The notes under the pieces were generated by a model. The model saw nothing but the letters and a program-made list of their open reading frames with translations, searched no databases and was not told the origin of the DNA. Positions 34,239-43,023 of a DNA stretch of 64,000 bases are shown here, piece by piece; positions within the stretch are counted from its first letter, which is position 1; each line of letters starts with the position of its first letter. This stretch comes from Stenotrophomonas sp. SAU14A_NAIMI4_8 (GTDB taxonomy: Bacteria > Pseudomonadota > Gammaproteobacteria > Xanthomonadales > Xanthomonadaceae): positions 1,901,680 to 1,965,679 of the forward strand of contig NZ_CP025999.1 of the NCBI RefSeq assembly GCF_003086695.1, read 5' to 3'. A program made the position numbers and the translations under genes.

Positions 34239-37200
34239 TCACGGCCAACGCGCCTCAAGCGTCTTGAAGGATTTCGCCAGCAGCACGCCATCTTTGTCGA
34301 AGTTCGATACCGCTCGCCCATCCACGCGGACGTCCTTCGGCAAGGTGCGGCTGGGCCACCACACGCGCACAGGCGTGCCCTTGCGCAGTCCTTTGCCGAG
34401 CGACACGGTCAAGCTGCCGTCGTGCTGCCGTGCCTGCATCTGCAGCGTGCCGTAGGCGGTGGGCAGGCGGTCCACGGCCAGGCCTTCACCCGCTACCCAG
34501 GACGGGGGCGCCCCCGGCAACAGCGACAGCGCGTCGTCGTCTTCGCGCATCAGCATGCCGAACAGGGTGCGGCCGTACTCGGCGCCGATCCAGGTGTGCG
34601 GCATGTCGCCCAGGTAGCGCGGGAAGCGCAGACGTGAATGCACTACTTCCGCCAGCACCTGCCACTGCAGCGGCCGGCGATCGTGCAGCAGGCCCTGCAG
34701 CAGTTCGTCGGCTGCTTCGGGTTGGCCCAGGTGTACGTAGCTCAGCACGTTGCGGATTTCGTACGGTGTATAGGCATATAGCGCGCCGGGCTGGTTGCGC
34801 TTGCGCACATCGTCCAGATAGCGGGCGAAGGTGGTGCGCAGGGCCTCGGCGGGCAGCACGCTCTGCGCGCCGGTGGGGTCCAGTGCGATCGAAACACCGG
34901 TCGGGTCGCCGTCGCCGAGGTCTGCCGAGGACGGAATGAAGTCGATGCCCTTCCATGCCATGGTCGCGCGGATCGAGGCATGCAGTGCGTCGTACAGCGC
35001 CTTGTACTGTTCGTGCGCCCACCTTGCGGTTTCGTGGTCGCCCAGCGATTCGGCCAACCACGCGCCATCATGCCAGCCCTTCAGACCCCAGTAGTCGTCC
35101 CAGTAGCTGTGGGTCGGTGAGGGGTAGCCCTCGTGGCTGATCGACGGCGCCAGAATGCCGGCGAAGCGCTCCGGCGACGGTTGGTCGGCCATGTAACCCG
35201 GCACCAGGGTGCGTTCGCGTAGTTCCTGCAGGAAGCGCAGCGCGGCCTTCACCTTGGGCAGATAGGCACGCACGCTTTCCGGCCCGCCATCCAGCCGTGC
35301 GACATCGGCCACCAAGGTGATGTACTGGCCCTGGCTGTCGTACTCGATGTCCGAGCCGAAGCCGGTATTCACGCTGCCATCGTCGTTGAGGATGGGTGAC
35401 ACCAGGCCGTTGTCATGCACGCCGTGTTCGCTGTACCAGGCCAGGTAGTCGCGCGCGACCTTGGCTTCGCCCATGCGCAGCAGCACGGCCGAGGTCGCCA
35501 TGCCATCGCGGATGAAGGAACGGTTGTAGTTGCGGGGGCCGGGCTGCATGGCCGGACCGGTCTGGTTGATCAGCATGTAGGCGGCCTGCGCGCGCAGCAT
35601 GTCCACCAGCGAAGGATCGGGCAGGCGCAGGCCCACCTGGCCCAGCCGTGCCTGCCAATCGTTGGAGGCGCGGCTGGCCAGCGTGTCGAAGGCCGTGTCG
35701 CCGTCGCGCGGCAGCGACGCGAGGTCGAGGGCCGGTGCCTGCGGCAGCACGCCATTGGCATCAGCGTTGGCGGTGCCCAGCGGGAAGGCCACCACCACCG
35801 CATCGCTGGCACCGGGGGCCAGGCGGATGCGATAGCTCAACGCCGCCGCTGCCAGGCCGGTGGCATCGCTGGCCTGTTTCGCTGCAGGCAGCTGTCCGCT
35901 GGCGATGGCCGCGGTGATTTCGGTGTCGCCTTCGTTGCCGAACGGTGCGCTGCCTGCGGCATCCACGCTGGTGAGTGACTGCAGCAGGATGCGGCCATTC
36001 ACGCGCACGGCGTTGTCTGCAACGGCCACCTCGCGGATCGGCGACAGCCCGCCGTTCTGCCAAGGCGGGTTCATCTGCATCGGTCGCACGGCCAAGTTCA
36101 GCGTGCCTTCGATCGCTGTAGTGCCGGTGTTGTGCAGACGATGGCGCACGAAGGTGACCGGCTGACCGTCGCGCTCGATGGCGAAGGCCTCGCTGCGCAG
36201 TTCCAGCCCCGGCTGCGGCGACCAGATGGCCGATGGCATTGGCTTCCAGCCATCGCGAAGGGCGTGCTGCACGGGGTGTCCGGCGGCGCCGGCGGTGCGG
36301 CCATCGGCGCTGCGCCAGATCGGTTGAACCAGCGGCGCACCCTTGAAGGCCTCGATGTTGCCGTATTCGTCGAAGATCGATTTCTGCCGGCCCGCGTGCA
36401 CGCCCACTGCCGTCCAGTACGTCTGCTGCATGTGCAGTGAGGCAGGGAACAACGCGCGCTGCGCGCCGCTGGCAGCGATCTGGTAGCGCTTCATCGGTGT
36501 CATCACGGCCTTCGGGCCGAGCAGGCGGATGCGTTTGACCTGCGGTGCGTCGCCTTGCACGGTCAGCCGCAGTGCCTGCAGGTCGAGCGGTGCATCGGCT
36601 GCCAGCCAACTCTGCTGCCGCGTGGCAGCCTGCGCATCGCGCGCCAGCTCGTGCCAGCGACCTTGCGCGTCCTGTGCCTGCAGGCGTGCGGCGCCGTGCA
36701 CGCTGGCCCAGTCCACCGCCAGCCCGGTGCTGGGCTGCGCGCGGGGCAGGATGATGTCGAGCGTGTGGCCGCCGCCCTTGCCGGCGGGTAGGGCAACCGT
36801 GCCGCCGCCCTGCCATAGCGCAGCGGTCTGGGTGGCATCCAGACCGGCCACCCGTGCGCTGAGCGTGGTGTCGAGCGGTTCCATTTCGAAGATGGACACA
36901 CCCCAGTCGGACGTGCGCTGTGGGCTGGCCAGGCGCAGGTAGCGGGCCTGGCGGGGCGCGAAGTACAGGGTTTCGATGCCGCCCAGCGAATCGGCCATGA
37001 CGTAGGCCGTCTGCCACTGCGTGCCATCGAGCGAGGTCTGCAGCGAATAGGCTTCGGGGTTGGAGACATCCCAGGTGAGGCGCGCGCCTGCCAGCATTGC
37101 CGGTTTACCCAGATCGATCTGGAACCAATGGCCGGGGCTGAACGCGCCACCGGTCACCGTCTTCGGATCGTTGTCGATCAGGTGGCTGATGGCCATCGCT

Positions 37201-37358
37201 GGCACCTGCTGCGATGAGGCGCTGGCCTGCCATTGCGCGCGCGGTGGCAGGTTCTGTGCGCTGACCGCTGCCGCCAGTGCGAGGGTGGGCAGCAGCAGTG
37301 CCTGGGCGAGGCGCCGGTGCGGCGGGGGAGTTGTGCAGCGGTCGGCGCAGAGCGTCAT
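34239..37358 (-). CDS. Large exported discoidin/glycosidase-like protein
   Basis: A 1039-residue protein with a signal peptide (residues 1-35, LLLPTLALAAAVSA). Residues about 45-160 look like an F5/8-type (discoidin, CBM32-like) sugar-binding domain (HLIDNDPKTVTGG, HWFQIDLGKPAMLAGARLTWD). A beta-sandwich region follows, and residues about 590-950 resemble an (alpha/alpha)6 six-hairpin glycosidase: NYNRSFIRDGMATSAVLL, HSYWDDYWGLKGWHDGAWLAE, PHTWIGAEYGR. The acidic residues there could be catalytic. Substrate unknown. A LacI-type dyad precedes it, fitting a sugar-regulated enzyme. No partner genes adjoin. Confidence 0.8.
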   Translation of the reverse strand: MTLCADRCTTPPPHRRLAQALLLPTLALAAAVSAQNLPPRAQWQASASSQQVPAMAISHLIDNDPKTVTGGAFSPGHWFQIDLGKPAMLAGARLTWDVSNPEAYSLQTSLDGTQWQTAYVMADSLGGIETLYFAPRQARYLRLASPQRTSDWGVSIFEMEPLDTTLSARVAGLDATQTAALWQGGGTVALPAGKGGGHTLDIILPRAQPSTGLAVDWASVHGAARLQAQDAQGRWHELARDAQAATRQQSWLAADAPLDLQALRLTVQGDAPQVKRIRLLGPKAVMTPMKRYQIAASGAQRALFPASLHMQQTYWTAVGVHAGRQKSIFDEYGNIEAFKGAPLVQPIWRSADGRTAGAAGHPVQHALRDGWKPMPSAIWSPQPGLELRSEAFAIERDGQPVTFVRHRLHNTGTTAIEGTLNLAVRPMQMNPPWQNGGLSPIREVAVADNAVRVNGRILLQSLTSVDAAGSAPFGNEGDTEITAAIASGQLPAAKQASDATGLAAAALSYRIRLAPGASDAVVVAFPLGTANADANGVLPQAPALDLASLPRDGDTAFDTLASRASNDWQARLGQVGLRLPDPSLVDMLRAQAAYMLINQTGPAMQPGPRNYNRSFIRDGMATSAVLLRMGEAKVARDYLAWYSEHGVHDNGLVSPILNDDGSVNTGFGSDIEYDSQGQYITLVADVARLDGGPESVRAYLPKVKAALRFLQELRERTLVPGYMADQPSPERFAGILAPSISHEGYPSPTHSYWDDYWGLKGWHDGAWLAESLGDHETARWAHEQYKALYDALHASIRATMAWKGIDFIPSSADLGDGDPTGVSIALDPTGAQSVLPAEALRTTFARYLDDVRKRNQPGALYAYTPYEIRNVLSYVHLGQPEAADELLQGLLHDRRPLQWQVLAEVVHSRLRFPRYLGDMPHTWIGAEYGRTLFGMLMREDDDALSLLPGAPPSWVAGEGLAVDRLPTAYGTLQMQARQHDGSLTVSLGKGLRKGTPVRVWWPSRTLPKDVRVDGRAVSNFDKDGVLLAKSFKTLEARWP

Positions 37359-37414
37359 TGCGAAGGCCTCACATGAGCACGGCCCGGGAACGGGCAGGGC
37401 TACGCTAGCAAGGG

Positions 37415-37430
37415 ATGTAAGCGGTTACAT
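37415..37430. promoter_or_regulatory. LacI-family-type operator
   Basis: The 16-base dyad ATGTAAGCGGTTACAT has perfect six-base arms around GCGG. It lies 57 bases upstream of the glycosidase-like gene's start. The form TGTAA-NCGN-TTACA is typical of LacI-family sites that control carbohydrate genes in related bacteria. No LacI gene is present in the window. Confidence 0.6.
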
Positions 37431-37573
37431 GACGCATCGCAGTATGTGGGCGGGTCAGGGTAGGGACGGCGTGCCAACCCGGGTTGGCGTTTATCCGAGT
37501 GACGCGTGTGCCTCTGGAGCGCTGCCAAGGAATGCATGTGTAATGACGGATACCTGTGGCAAGAGCTGCGCCC

Positions 37574-37867
37574 ATGACCGGATTCACGTTCACGCTGACC
37601 TACCGATTGCCCGGTGCCCGCTTATGCGCAGGCGCTCTGGAACTGCGCTTTGCGGAAGCGGGTTGCGACGATGCGCTGTTGGGGATTGGGCGGCCAGGCC
37701 GGTTTGCGCTTGAGTTCTGCAGACAGGCCGCCAACGTTCAGGACGCTGTTTCATCGGCGCTTGCCGATGTACGCCGAGCCGTGCCTGTGGCCCAGTTGAT
37801 CGATGTCAGCCCTGAACTGGCGGGGCTGAGCGAAGTTGCTGCGTTGTTGCCGCGGCGGCGCAGGTGA
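37574..37867 (+). CDS. Small protein resembling a regulator lacking its C-terminal HTH
   Basis: A 97-residue protein: MTGFTFTLTYRLPG, then FAEAGCDDALLGIGRPGRFALEF, then DAVSSALADVRRAVPVAQLIDVSPELAGLSEVAALL, ending abruptly in PRRRR. Longer relatives continue from the same AALL segment into a short DNA-binding helix-turn-helix. The basic tail here looks like a frameshifted or truncated end. No toxin or partner gene is visible downstream, where SMAG-type repeats begin. Probably a relic regulator or antitoxin. Confidence 0.6.
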   Translation: MTGFTFTLTYRLPGARLCAGALELRFAEAGCDDALLGIGRPGRFALEFCRQAANVQDAVSSALADVRRAVPVAQLIDVSPELAGLSEVAALLPRRRR

Positions 37868-37895
37868 ACGTGGGCATGGAGTCGCAACGCCTGCG

Positions 37896-37997
37896 GTAGC
37901 GGCGAGCTTGCTCGAGGAGGCGTGCCAACCAAGGTTGGCACCTACCGGGGTGGGGCGGCGGCGGTAGAAGGCGTGCCAACCAAGGTTGGCACCTACC
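37896..37997. repeat. SMAG-type repeat cluster
   Basis: A degenerate GTAG-headed element with CGAGC/GCTCG arms (37896-37919) is followed by two TGCCAACC-subtype copies at 37921-37946 and 37972-37997, which read on the minus strand as GGTAGG heads. They separate the 37574 gene from the convergent metallo-hydrolase gene. Confidence 0.85.
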
Positions 37998-38005
37998 GGC
38001 TGGGG

Positions 38006-39079
38006 TTATCGGGGGGATTCCCACCAGCGGGTGCCGGGCGTGGGGGCCTGCATGTCCAGGGCTTCGCCCATGATCGGGGTGGCGACCGGGACGTTGTGGG
38101 CAGCGGCCAGGGCGGTGATGCGTTCGAACGGTTGCTGCCAGTCGTGCAGGGCCAGGTCGAAGGTGCCGTTGTGGATCGGCAGCAGCCACTTGCCGCGCAG
38201 ATCCAGGTGCGCCTGAAGGGTCTGTTCGGGCTGCATGTGTACGAAGGCCCAGCGTTCGTCGTAGGCGCCGGTTTCGATCATGGTCAGATCGAACGGGCCG
38301 TACTTTTCACCAATGGCCTTGAAGCCATCGAAGTAGCCGGTATCGCCGCTGAAGAAAATGCGGAAGTCGTCATCCTGGATGACCCACGACGCCCACAGGC
38401 TGCGGTCGCTGTCGCCCAGGCCACGACCGGAAAAATGCTGGCCCGGGGTGGCGGTCAGGCGCAGGCCGCCAGCGGTGGTGCTCTGCCACCAGTCCAGCTG
38501 TTCCACCTTGGCTGCATCGATGCCCCAGGCGATCAACTGGTCGCCCACGCCCAGCGGCGCGATGAAGCGCGTGGTCTTGCCAGCCAGCGCCAGCACGGCG
38601 GCATGGTCGAGGTGGTCGTAGTGGTTGTGCGACAGGATGACGCCGGCGATGGGCGGCAGTTCGTCGATGCTGATGGGCGGTGCGTGGAAGCGTGCCGGAC
38701 CCATCCATTGCACCGGCGAGGCGCGTTCGGAGAACACCGGGTCGGTCAGCCAGTACTGGCCGCGCAGCTTCAGCAGCAGGGTGGAATGGCCCAGGCGGAA
38801 CAGGCTGCGATCGGGCGCGGCGTCCAGCGTGGCGCGGTCCAGCGGCTGCACCGGAATGGGCTGCGTGGGCACGGTGCCCTTGGGCTTGTTGAACAGGAAG
38901 GTCCACCAGATTTCCAGGCCGTCGCGCAGGCCCATGGCCGGCTTGGGCACGACGTTGCGGAACTTGCCGTCGCGGTACTGCGGCGAGTCGGGGAAGTCGG
39001 GCAGGGACCAGGATTTGCAGAACGTATAAGCGGTCACGGCAAGGGTTCCAAGCAGGAGGACAAGGAGCAGGCGCTTCAT
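38006..39079 (-). CDS. Membrane-anchored metallo-beta-lactamase-fold hydrolase (RomA-like)
   Basis: A 357-residue protein starting at ATG 39079 with an N-terminal hydrophobic anchor (LLLVLLLGTLAVTAY). The metal site is complete: SHNHYDHLD (HxHxDH), PGQHFSGRG, SGDTGYFDGF and a late His in IHNGTFDLALHDWQQP. The closest group I recognise is the NAPE-PLD/RomA type, acting on lipids or amides. It is divergent from a TetR gene with palindromic sites between, a pairing seen for romA loci. Substrate not determinable. Confidence 0.88.
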   Translation of the reverse strand: MKRLLLVLLLGTLAVTAYTFCKSWSLPDFPDSPQYRDGKFRNVVPKPAMGLRDGLEIWWTFLFNKPKGTVPTQPIPVQPLDRATLDAAPDRSLFRLGHSTLLLKLRGQYWLTDPVFSERASPVQWMGPARFHAPPISIDELPPIAGVILSHNHYDHLDHAAVLALAGKTTRFIAPLGVGDQLIAWGIDAAKVEQLDWWQSTTAGGLRLTATPGQHFSGRGLGDSDRSLWASWVIQDDDFRIFFSGDTGYFDGFKAIGEKYGPFDLTMIETGAYDERWAFVHMQPEQTLQAHLDLRGKWLLPIHNGTFDLALHDWQQPFERITALAAAHNVPVATPIMGEALDMQAPTPGTRWWESPR

Positions 39080-39096
39080 CGGGGACGTCCGCTGGG

Positions 39097-39147
39097 TACA
39101 CTGCGCAGTGTAGTTTCCGATTTCAGGAAAGTACACTGGCCGGTGTA
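39097..39147. promoter_or_regulatory. Two TetR operator-like palindromes
   Basis: A perfect 16-base palindrome TACACTGCGCAGTGTA (39097-39112) and a near copy TACACTGGCCGGTGTA (39132-39147) lie 35 bases apart between the divergent metallo-hydrolase and TetR genes. Their position over both promoters suits autorepression and repression of the hydrolase. Confidence 0.7.
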
Positions 39148-39182
39148 AAATGTCGGCGTCCGTTCAGAATCTCGGTAATCCC

Positions 39183-39794
39183 ATGTCCCGTGCCCCGCAA
39201 CGCCTGACCGATCGCAAACGCGAAGCCATCGTGCGCGCGGCGGTGGAAGAGTTCCGCGCGGCGGGCTACGAGGCGACCAGCATGGACCGCATCGCGGCGG
39301 CGGCCGGCGTTTCCAAGCGCACGGTCTACAACCATTTCCCCAGCAAGGAAGAGTTGTTCGCGCTGATCCTGGAAGAGCTGTGGGAAAGCAGCGTGGCCAG
39401 CGTGGACGTTCCCTATCGCGCCGACCAGCCGCTGCAGGCGCAGTTGCTGCAGTTGCTGGCGAAGAAACTGGAGTTGCTGGGCGACCCCAACTTCATTGAT
39501 CTGGCGCGGGTGGCGATGGCCGAGATCATCCATTCGCCCGAACGCGCGCAGGCCATCGTCTGCCGCATGGGTGAAAAAGAGGGCGGGGTGAGTGCGTGGG
39601 TGCGCGCTGCGGTGGCCGATGGTCGCTTGCGCGAGGTCGATCCGGAATTCGCCGACCAGCAGTTGCAGGGCCTGGTGAAGGGCTTTGCGTTCTGGCCGCA
39701 GGTAACGCTGGGGCAGCCGCCGCTGGCCGCAGCCGAGCGTACGCGGGTGGCCGAATCGGCCGTGGCGATGTTCCTGGGGCACTACGCAAAGTGA
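39183..39794 (+). CDS. TetR-family regulator
   Basis: A 203-residue protein. ATG 39183 (MSRAPQRLTDRKRE) is preferred; an in-frame extension reaches 39150 but would begin within three bases of the second operator. The HTH spans about 15-60 (EEFRAAGYEATSMDRIAAAAGVSKRTVYNHFPSKEELF). The C-terminal domain resembles the AcrR/TetR_C group. Two palindromes in the divergent promoter are its likely binding sites, with the RomA-like gene as target. Confidence 0.92.
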   Translation: MSRAPQRLTDRKREAIVRAAVEEFRAAGYEATSMDRIAAAAGVSKRTVYNHFPSKEELFALILEELWESSVASVDVPYRADQPLQAQLLQLLAKKLELLGDPNFIDLARVAMAEIIHSPERAQAIVCRMGEKEGGVSAWVRAAVADGRLREVDPEFADQQLQGLVKGFAFWPQVTLGQPPLAAAERTRVAESAVAMFLGHYAK

Positions 39795-39904
39795 CCTGAC
39801 GCTGCGCTGTTTTGTCGCAGCTGGCCAAAGATGTGACCGGTTTGCCTGCGCGCTGTAAAGCGTGTCTGCGATAGTGGGCGTGCCCTCTACGCAGTCTGGT
39901 GTTC

Positions 39905-40924
39905 ATGTCACTTGCAACGGCGCCGCAGATCGGGGAAGTCCTGCAGCAGTCCTATGGCATCACGCCCACGGCGGTGGTGTCGCGCGCGGTAGGCGCCGAT
40001 GCCCATGCGGCGGTGTACCGCATTGATGCGCGCAATGCGCAGTGGTGGCTGAAGTGCCGCCGTTACCAGGTGAACCCGGCAGTGTGGGACAGCCTGCACT
40101 GGTTGCGCGGCACGCTGGGCATCGAGGAGATCGTGGCGCCGTGGCCCACGCTGGCCGGTGCCGCGTCGGCACAGCGCTGGGGCCTGCAGTTCACGCTGTT
40201 TCCCTATATTGAAGGGCAATCCGGCTTCGAGGCGCCGCTGAGTTCGGCGCAGTGGCAGCAGTTGGGCCGCGTGCTGCGTTGCCTGCACCAGGCGCGCCTG
40301 CCGGAAGCGATGGCGAGCGCGCTGCCGCAGGTTGCGCTGGATACCGACGCGCTGCTGACGGTGGGGCAGTGGCTGCAGCAGCCCGGTGCGCTGCCGACGG
40401 CCACGGACCGTTGGGGCGAGGCGTTCCTGGCGCTGTGGCAGCAACAGCGTGCGCGCATTGCGCAGCTGCATGCACGCGCCGAGGAACTTCAGCATGGCCT
40501 GCAACACCAGCGTGCAGAACTGCGGGTGTGCCATACCGATCTGCATGCCGGCAATCTGTTGATGGATACGGGTGGCCGGCTGCATCTGATCGACTGGGAT
40601 GGCCTGGCGCTGGCCCCGCGCGAACGCGACCTGATGTTCGTGGGCGGCGCGGTGGGCGGTCGCTGGGGGCGCGAGCGCCCGCAGGGATTCGTGGAAGGCT
40701 ATGGCGAAGACCTGGGCGATGCGCGATGGATTGCCTGGTACCGGCATGTGCGCGTGCTGCAGGATCTGATCGAGTTCCAGCAGATGTTGTTGGGGGCGCA
40801 GGCGCAGGGACGTGCGGTGCAGCAGCGGCGGCAGGCGCTGCATTTCCTGGGCGAGCAGTTTGCGCCGGGGAATGTGGTGGATGCGGCCGAGCGCGCGTAC
40901 CGGGTGGCGTGCACGGCGGCGTAG
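39905..40924 (+). CDS. Aminoglycoside-phosphotransferase-family kinase (APH(9)-like)
   Basis: A 339-residue kinase-fold protein. The catalytic loop HTDLHAGNLL provides Asp and Asn, and LIDWDG provides the magnesium-binding Asp; WWLKCRRY holds the nucleotide-binding Lys. The pattern is closest to the spectinomycin-type APH(9) and homoserine-kinase-like group, so spectinomycin resistance is possible but not shown by sequence. The stop codon TAG is the head of a SMAG element beginning at 40921. It converges with the EamA gene. Confidence 0.82.
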   Translation: MSLATAPQIGEVLQQSYGITPTAVVSRAVGADAHAAVYRIDARNAQWWLKCRRYQVNPAVWDSLHWLRGTLGIEEIVAPWPTLAGAASAQRWGLQFTLFPYIEGQSGFEAPLSSAQWQQLGRVLRCLHQARLPEAMASALPQVALDTDALLTVGQWLQQPGALPTATDRWGEAFLALWQQQRARIAQLHARAEELQHGLQHQRAELRVCHTDLHAGNLLMDTGGRLHLIDWDGLALAPRERDLMFVGGAVGGRWGRERPQGFVEGYGEDLGDARWIAWYRHVRVLQDLIEFQQMLLGAQAQGRAVQQRRQALHFLGEQFAPGNVVDAAERAYRVACTAA

Positions 40925-41081
40925 AGTCGAGCTTGCTCGACTGCCGGTGTTTGTAGAGTCGAGCTTGCTCGACTGCTTTCAGCGATTCAGTCGAGCGTGG
41001 CTCGACTCTACAAAGAGCAGTCGAGCAAGCTCGACTCTACGAAAGGCAGGAGCAAGAGCAGTCGAGCAAGCTCGACTCTAC
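40921..41081. repeat. Cluster of five SMAG elements
   Basis: Two forward copies (40921-40943, 40953-40975) and three reverse copies (40988-41011, 41018-41040, 41059-41081), each GTAG plus GTCGAGC/GCTCGAC arms. They fill the space between two convergent genes and supply the TAG stop codon of both: 40922-40924 on the plus strand and 41080-41078 on the minus strand. Confidence 0.92.
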
Positions 41082-41980
41082 GGGGCAGGCGCGCGCGCGC
41101 GGCGGGCCAGTACGGCTTCGCGGTGGGCGATGTAGGCGTTGGCGGCCAGGATGATGCCGGCGCCGATCAGGGTCCAGCGGTCGATGGTTTCGCCAAACAG
41201 CAGCCAGCCACACAGGGTCACCAAGGGCAGCTGCAGGAAGCTGATCGGGGTCAGTGCAGACACTTCGCCCAAGCGTAGCGCGCGGGTCCACAGCAGCTGG
41301 CCCACGGTGCCCATCACGCCGGTGGCCACCAGCCACACCCAGGCCATGTCGGTGGGCCATACCCACACGAACAGCGCCGGTACCAGCGACAGCGGCACCC
41401 AGAACACGTAGGTGTAGAGCACCACCGTATCGGCGCTGTCCACGCGGGTGAGCTGCTTGATCTGGATCGCCACCAGCGAGCTGAGCAGGGCGGCGGCCAC
41501 GGCCACCAGGCTGCCTGCGGAAAAGCCGGCGGTGCCGGGCCGCACGATCACCAGCACGCCGATGAAGCCGATCACCACCGCCGCCCAGCGGCGCACGCGC
41601 ACGATCTCGCCCAGCCACAGCACGGCGGCAATGGTGACGAACAGCGGCGTGGAATAGGACAGCGATACCGCCTGCGCCAGCGGCAGGTGGCCCAGCGCCC
41701 AGAACGCGCACAGCATCGAGGCCAGGCCGATGGCACTGCGCACGAAGTAGCGCGGCAGCTGCTGGGTCTTCAACGGCGCACGGCCCGGGCGCAGCAGCAT
41801 GGGTAGCAGCGCCAGCAGGCCGAAGGCATTACGGAAGAAGGCGACTTCCTGGGTGGGCACGTAGCGGGTGGCGTAGCGGATCGCCACCGCCATCAGCCCG
41901 AACGCCAGGGTGCTGCCCAGCATCAGCAGTGCCGCCCGCAATGGGGCGGCGGCCGGGCCCTGCACGGCGGTGTTCACCAC
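41078..41980 (-). CDS. EamA-family (DMT) transporter
   Basis: A 300-residue protein with about ten membrane segments and the internally repeated EamA domain ([33 protein letters not shown]). The family exports metabolites or amino acids; substrate unknown. Its start overlaps the end of murB by seven bases, so it is the last gene of the pyrD-murB-eamA run. The stop TAG comes from a SMAG element, so the final residues RARAPAP abut the repeat. Confidence 0.9.
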   Translation of the reverse strand: MVNTAVQGPAAAPLRAALLMLGSTLAFGLMAVAIRYATRYVPTQEVAFFRNAFGLLALLPMLLRPGRAPLKTQQLPRYFVRSAIGLASMLCAFWALGHLPLAQAVSLSYSTPLFVTIAAVLWLGEIVRVRRWAAVVIGFIGVLVIVRPGTAGFSAGSLVAVAAALLSSLVAIQIKQLTRVDSADTVVLYTYVFWVPLSLVPALFVWVWPTDMAWVWLVATGVMGTVGQLLWTRALRLGEVSALTPISFLQLPLVTLCGWLLFGETIDRWTLIGAGIILAANAYIAHREAVLARRARAPAP

Positions 41981-43023
41981 TGGGCGCCGAGCAGGCGCGG
42001 TTCCGGTTCAATGGGCACGCCGAACTTTTCCAGCACCGAGGCGGAAATGCGCCGGGCAAGAGCCAGCAGTTCGGCGCCGCTGGCATTGCCGTGGTTCACC
42101 AGCACCAGTGCGTGGCTGGCGGCCACGCCGGCATCGCCTTCGCGGAAGCCCTTCCAGCCGCAGGCGTCGATCATCCATGCCGCCGACACCTTGCGCTGGT
42201 CCTCGCGCTCGGCCGGGAACACCGGAAGCTCGGGGAAGTGCTGCAGCAGCACCTCGGTCTGTTCCAGCGGCAGCACCGGGTTCTTGAAGAAACTGCCGGC
42301 ATTGCCCAGCACATCGGGGTCGGGCAGCTTGCGGCGGCGGATGGCGATGACCGCGTTGGCCACGTCCACCGCGCTGGGCAGTTCCACGCCCTGTGCCTGC
42401 AGTTCCTCGCGGATGCCGGCGTAATCCATGCGCAGATCGTGCAGCAGCGGCAGCTTCAGTTCGATGGCGGTGATCAGGTAGCGATCGGCCTGCTGCTTGA
42501 ACACGCTGTCGCGGTAGCCGAAGCCGCACTGTTCGTTGTCCAGCCGCACCCACGCCTGGTCCTGGCAATCCCAGGCTTCCACGGCCTGGATGAATTCGCC
42601 CACCTGCGCGCCGTAGGCACCGATGTTCTGGATCGGGGCGGCACCGGCGGTGCCGGGAATCAGCGCCAGGTTTTCCAGCCCGGACAGGCCATTCTGCAGC
42701 GACCACATCACCAGGCCGTGCCAGGGCACACCGGCACCGGCGCGGATGACCGCGTGGTCGGCGCGGTGTTCCAGGAAGCTGATATCGCGGTTGCCGAACA
42801 CCAGCACGGTGCCGGGCAGGTCGTCGGCGATCAGCACGTTGCTGCCGCTGCCCAGCACCAGCAGCGGGCCGCCGGCAACGCTGGGCAGGGCCAGCACGTC
42901 GGGCAGCAGGGCCGGGTCGTGCAGTTCCAGCAGCTGTGCTGCCGTGGCCTGCACATGGAAGGTATTCAGCGCCTGCAGCGGCGCGTTTTCGGTCAGGGTC
43001 CAGCGCAAGGGGGCGGTGCTCAC
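41974..43023 (-). CDS. murB: UDP-N-acetylenolpyruvoylglucosamine reductase
   Basis: A 349-residue cytoplasmic flavoenzyme that reduces UDP-GlcNAc-enolpyruvate to UDP-MurNAc in peptidoglycan synthesis. Type I (E. coli-like) length. GTG 43023 is the start, overlapping the pyrD stop by four bases. Motifs: [20 protein letters not shown] for [32 protein letters not shown] with the catalytic region, and [11 protein letters not shown] containing the proton-donor Ser. Confidence 0.96.
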   Translation of the reverse strand: MSTAPLRWTLTENAPLQALNTFHVQATAAQLLELHDPALLPDVLALPSVAGGPLLVLGSGSNVLIADDLPGTVLVFGNRDISFLEHRADHAVIRAGAGVPWHGLVMWSLQNGLSGLENLALIPGTAGAAPIQNIGAYGAQVGEFIQAVEAWDCQDQAWVRLDNEQCGFGYRDSVFKQQADRYLITAIELKLPLLHDLRMDYAGIREELQAQGVELPSAVDVANAVIAIRRRKLPDPDVLGNAGSFFKNPVLPLEQTEVLLQHFPELPVFPAEREDQRKVSAAWMIDACGWKGFREGDAGVAASHALVLVNHGNASGAELLALARRISASVLEKFGVPIEPEPRLLGAQW

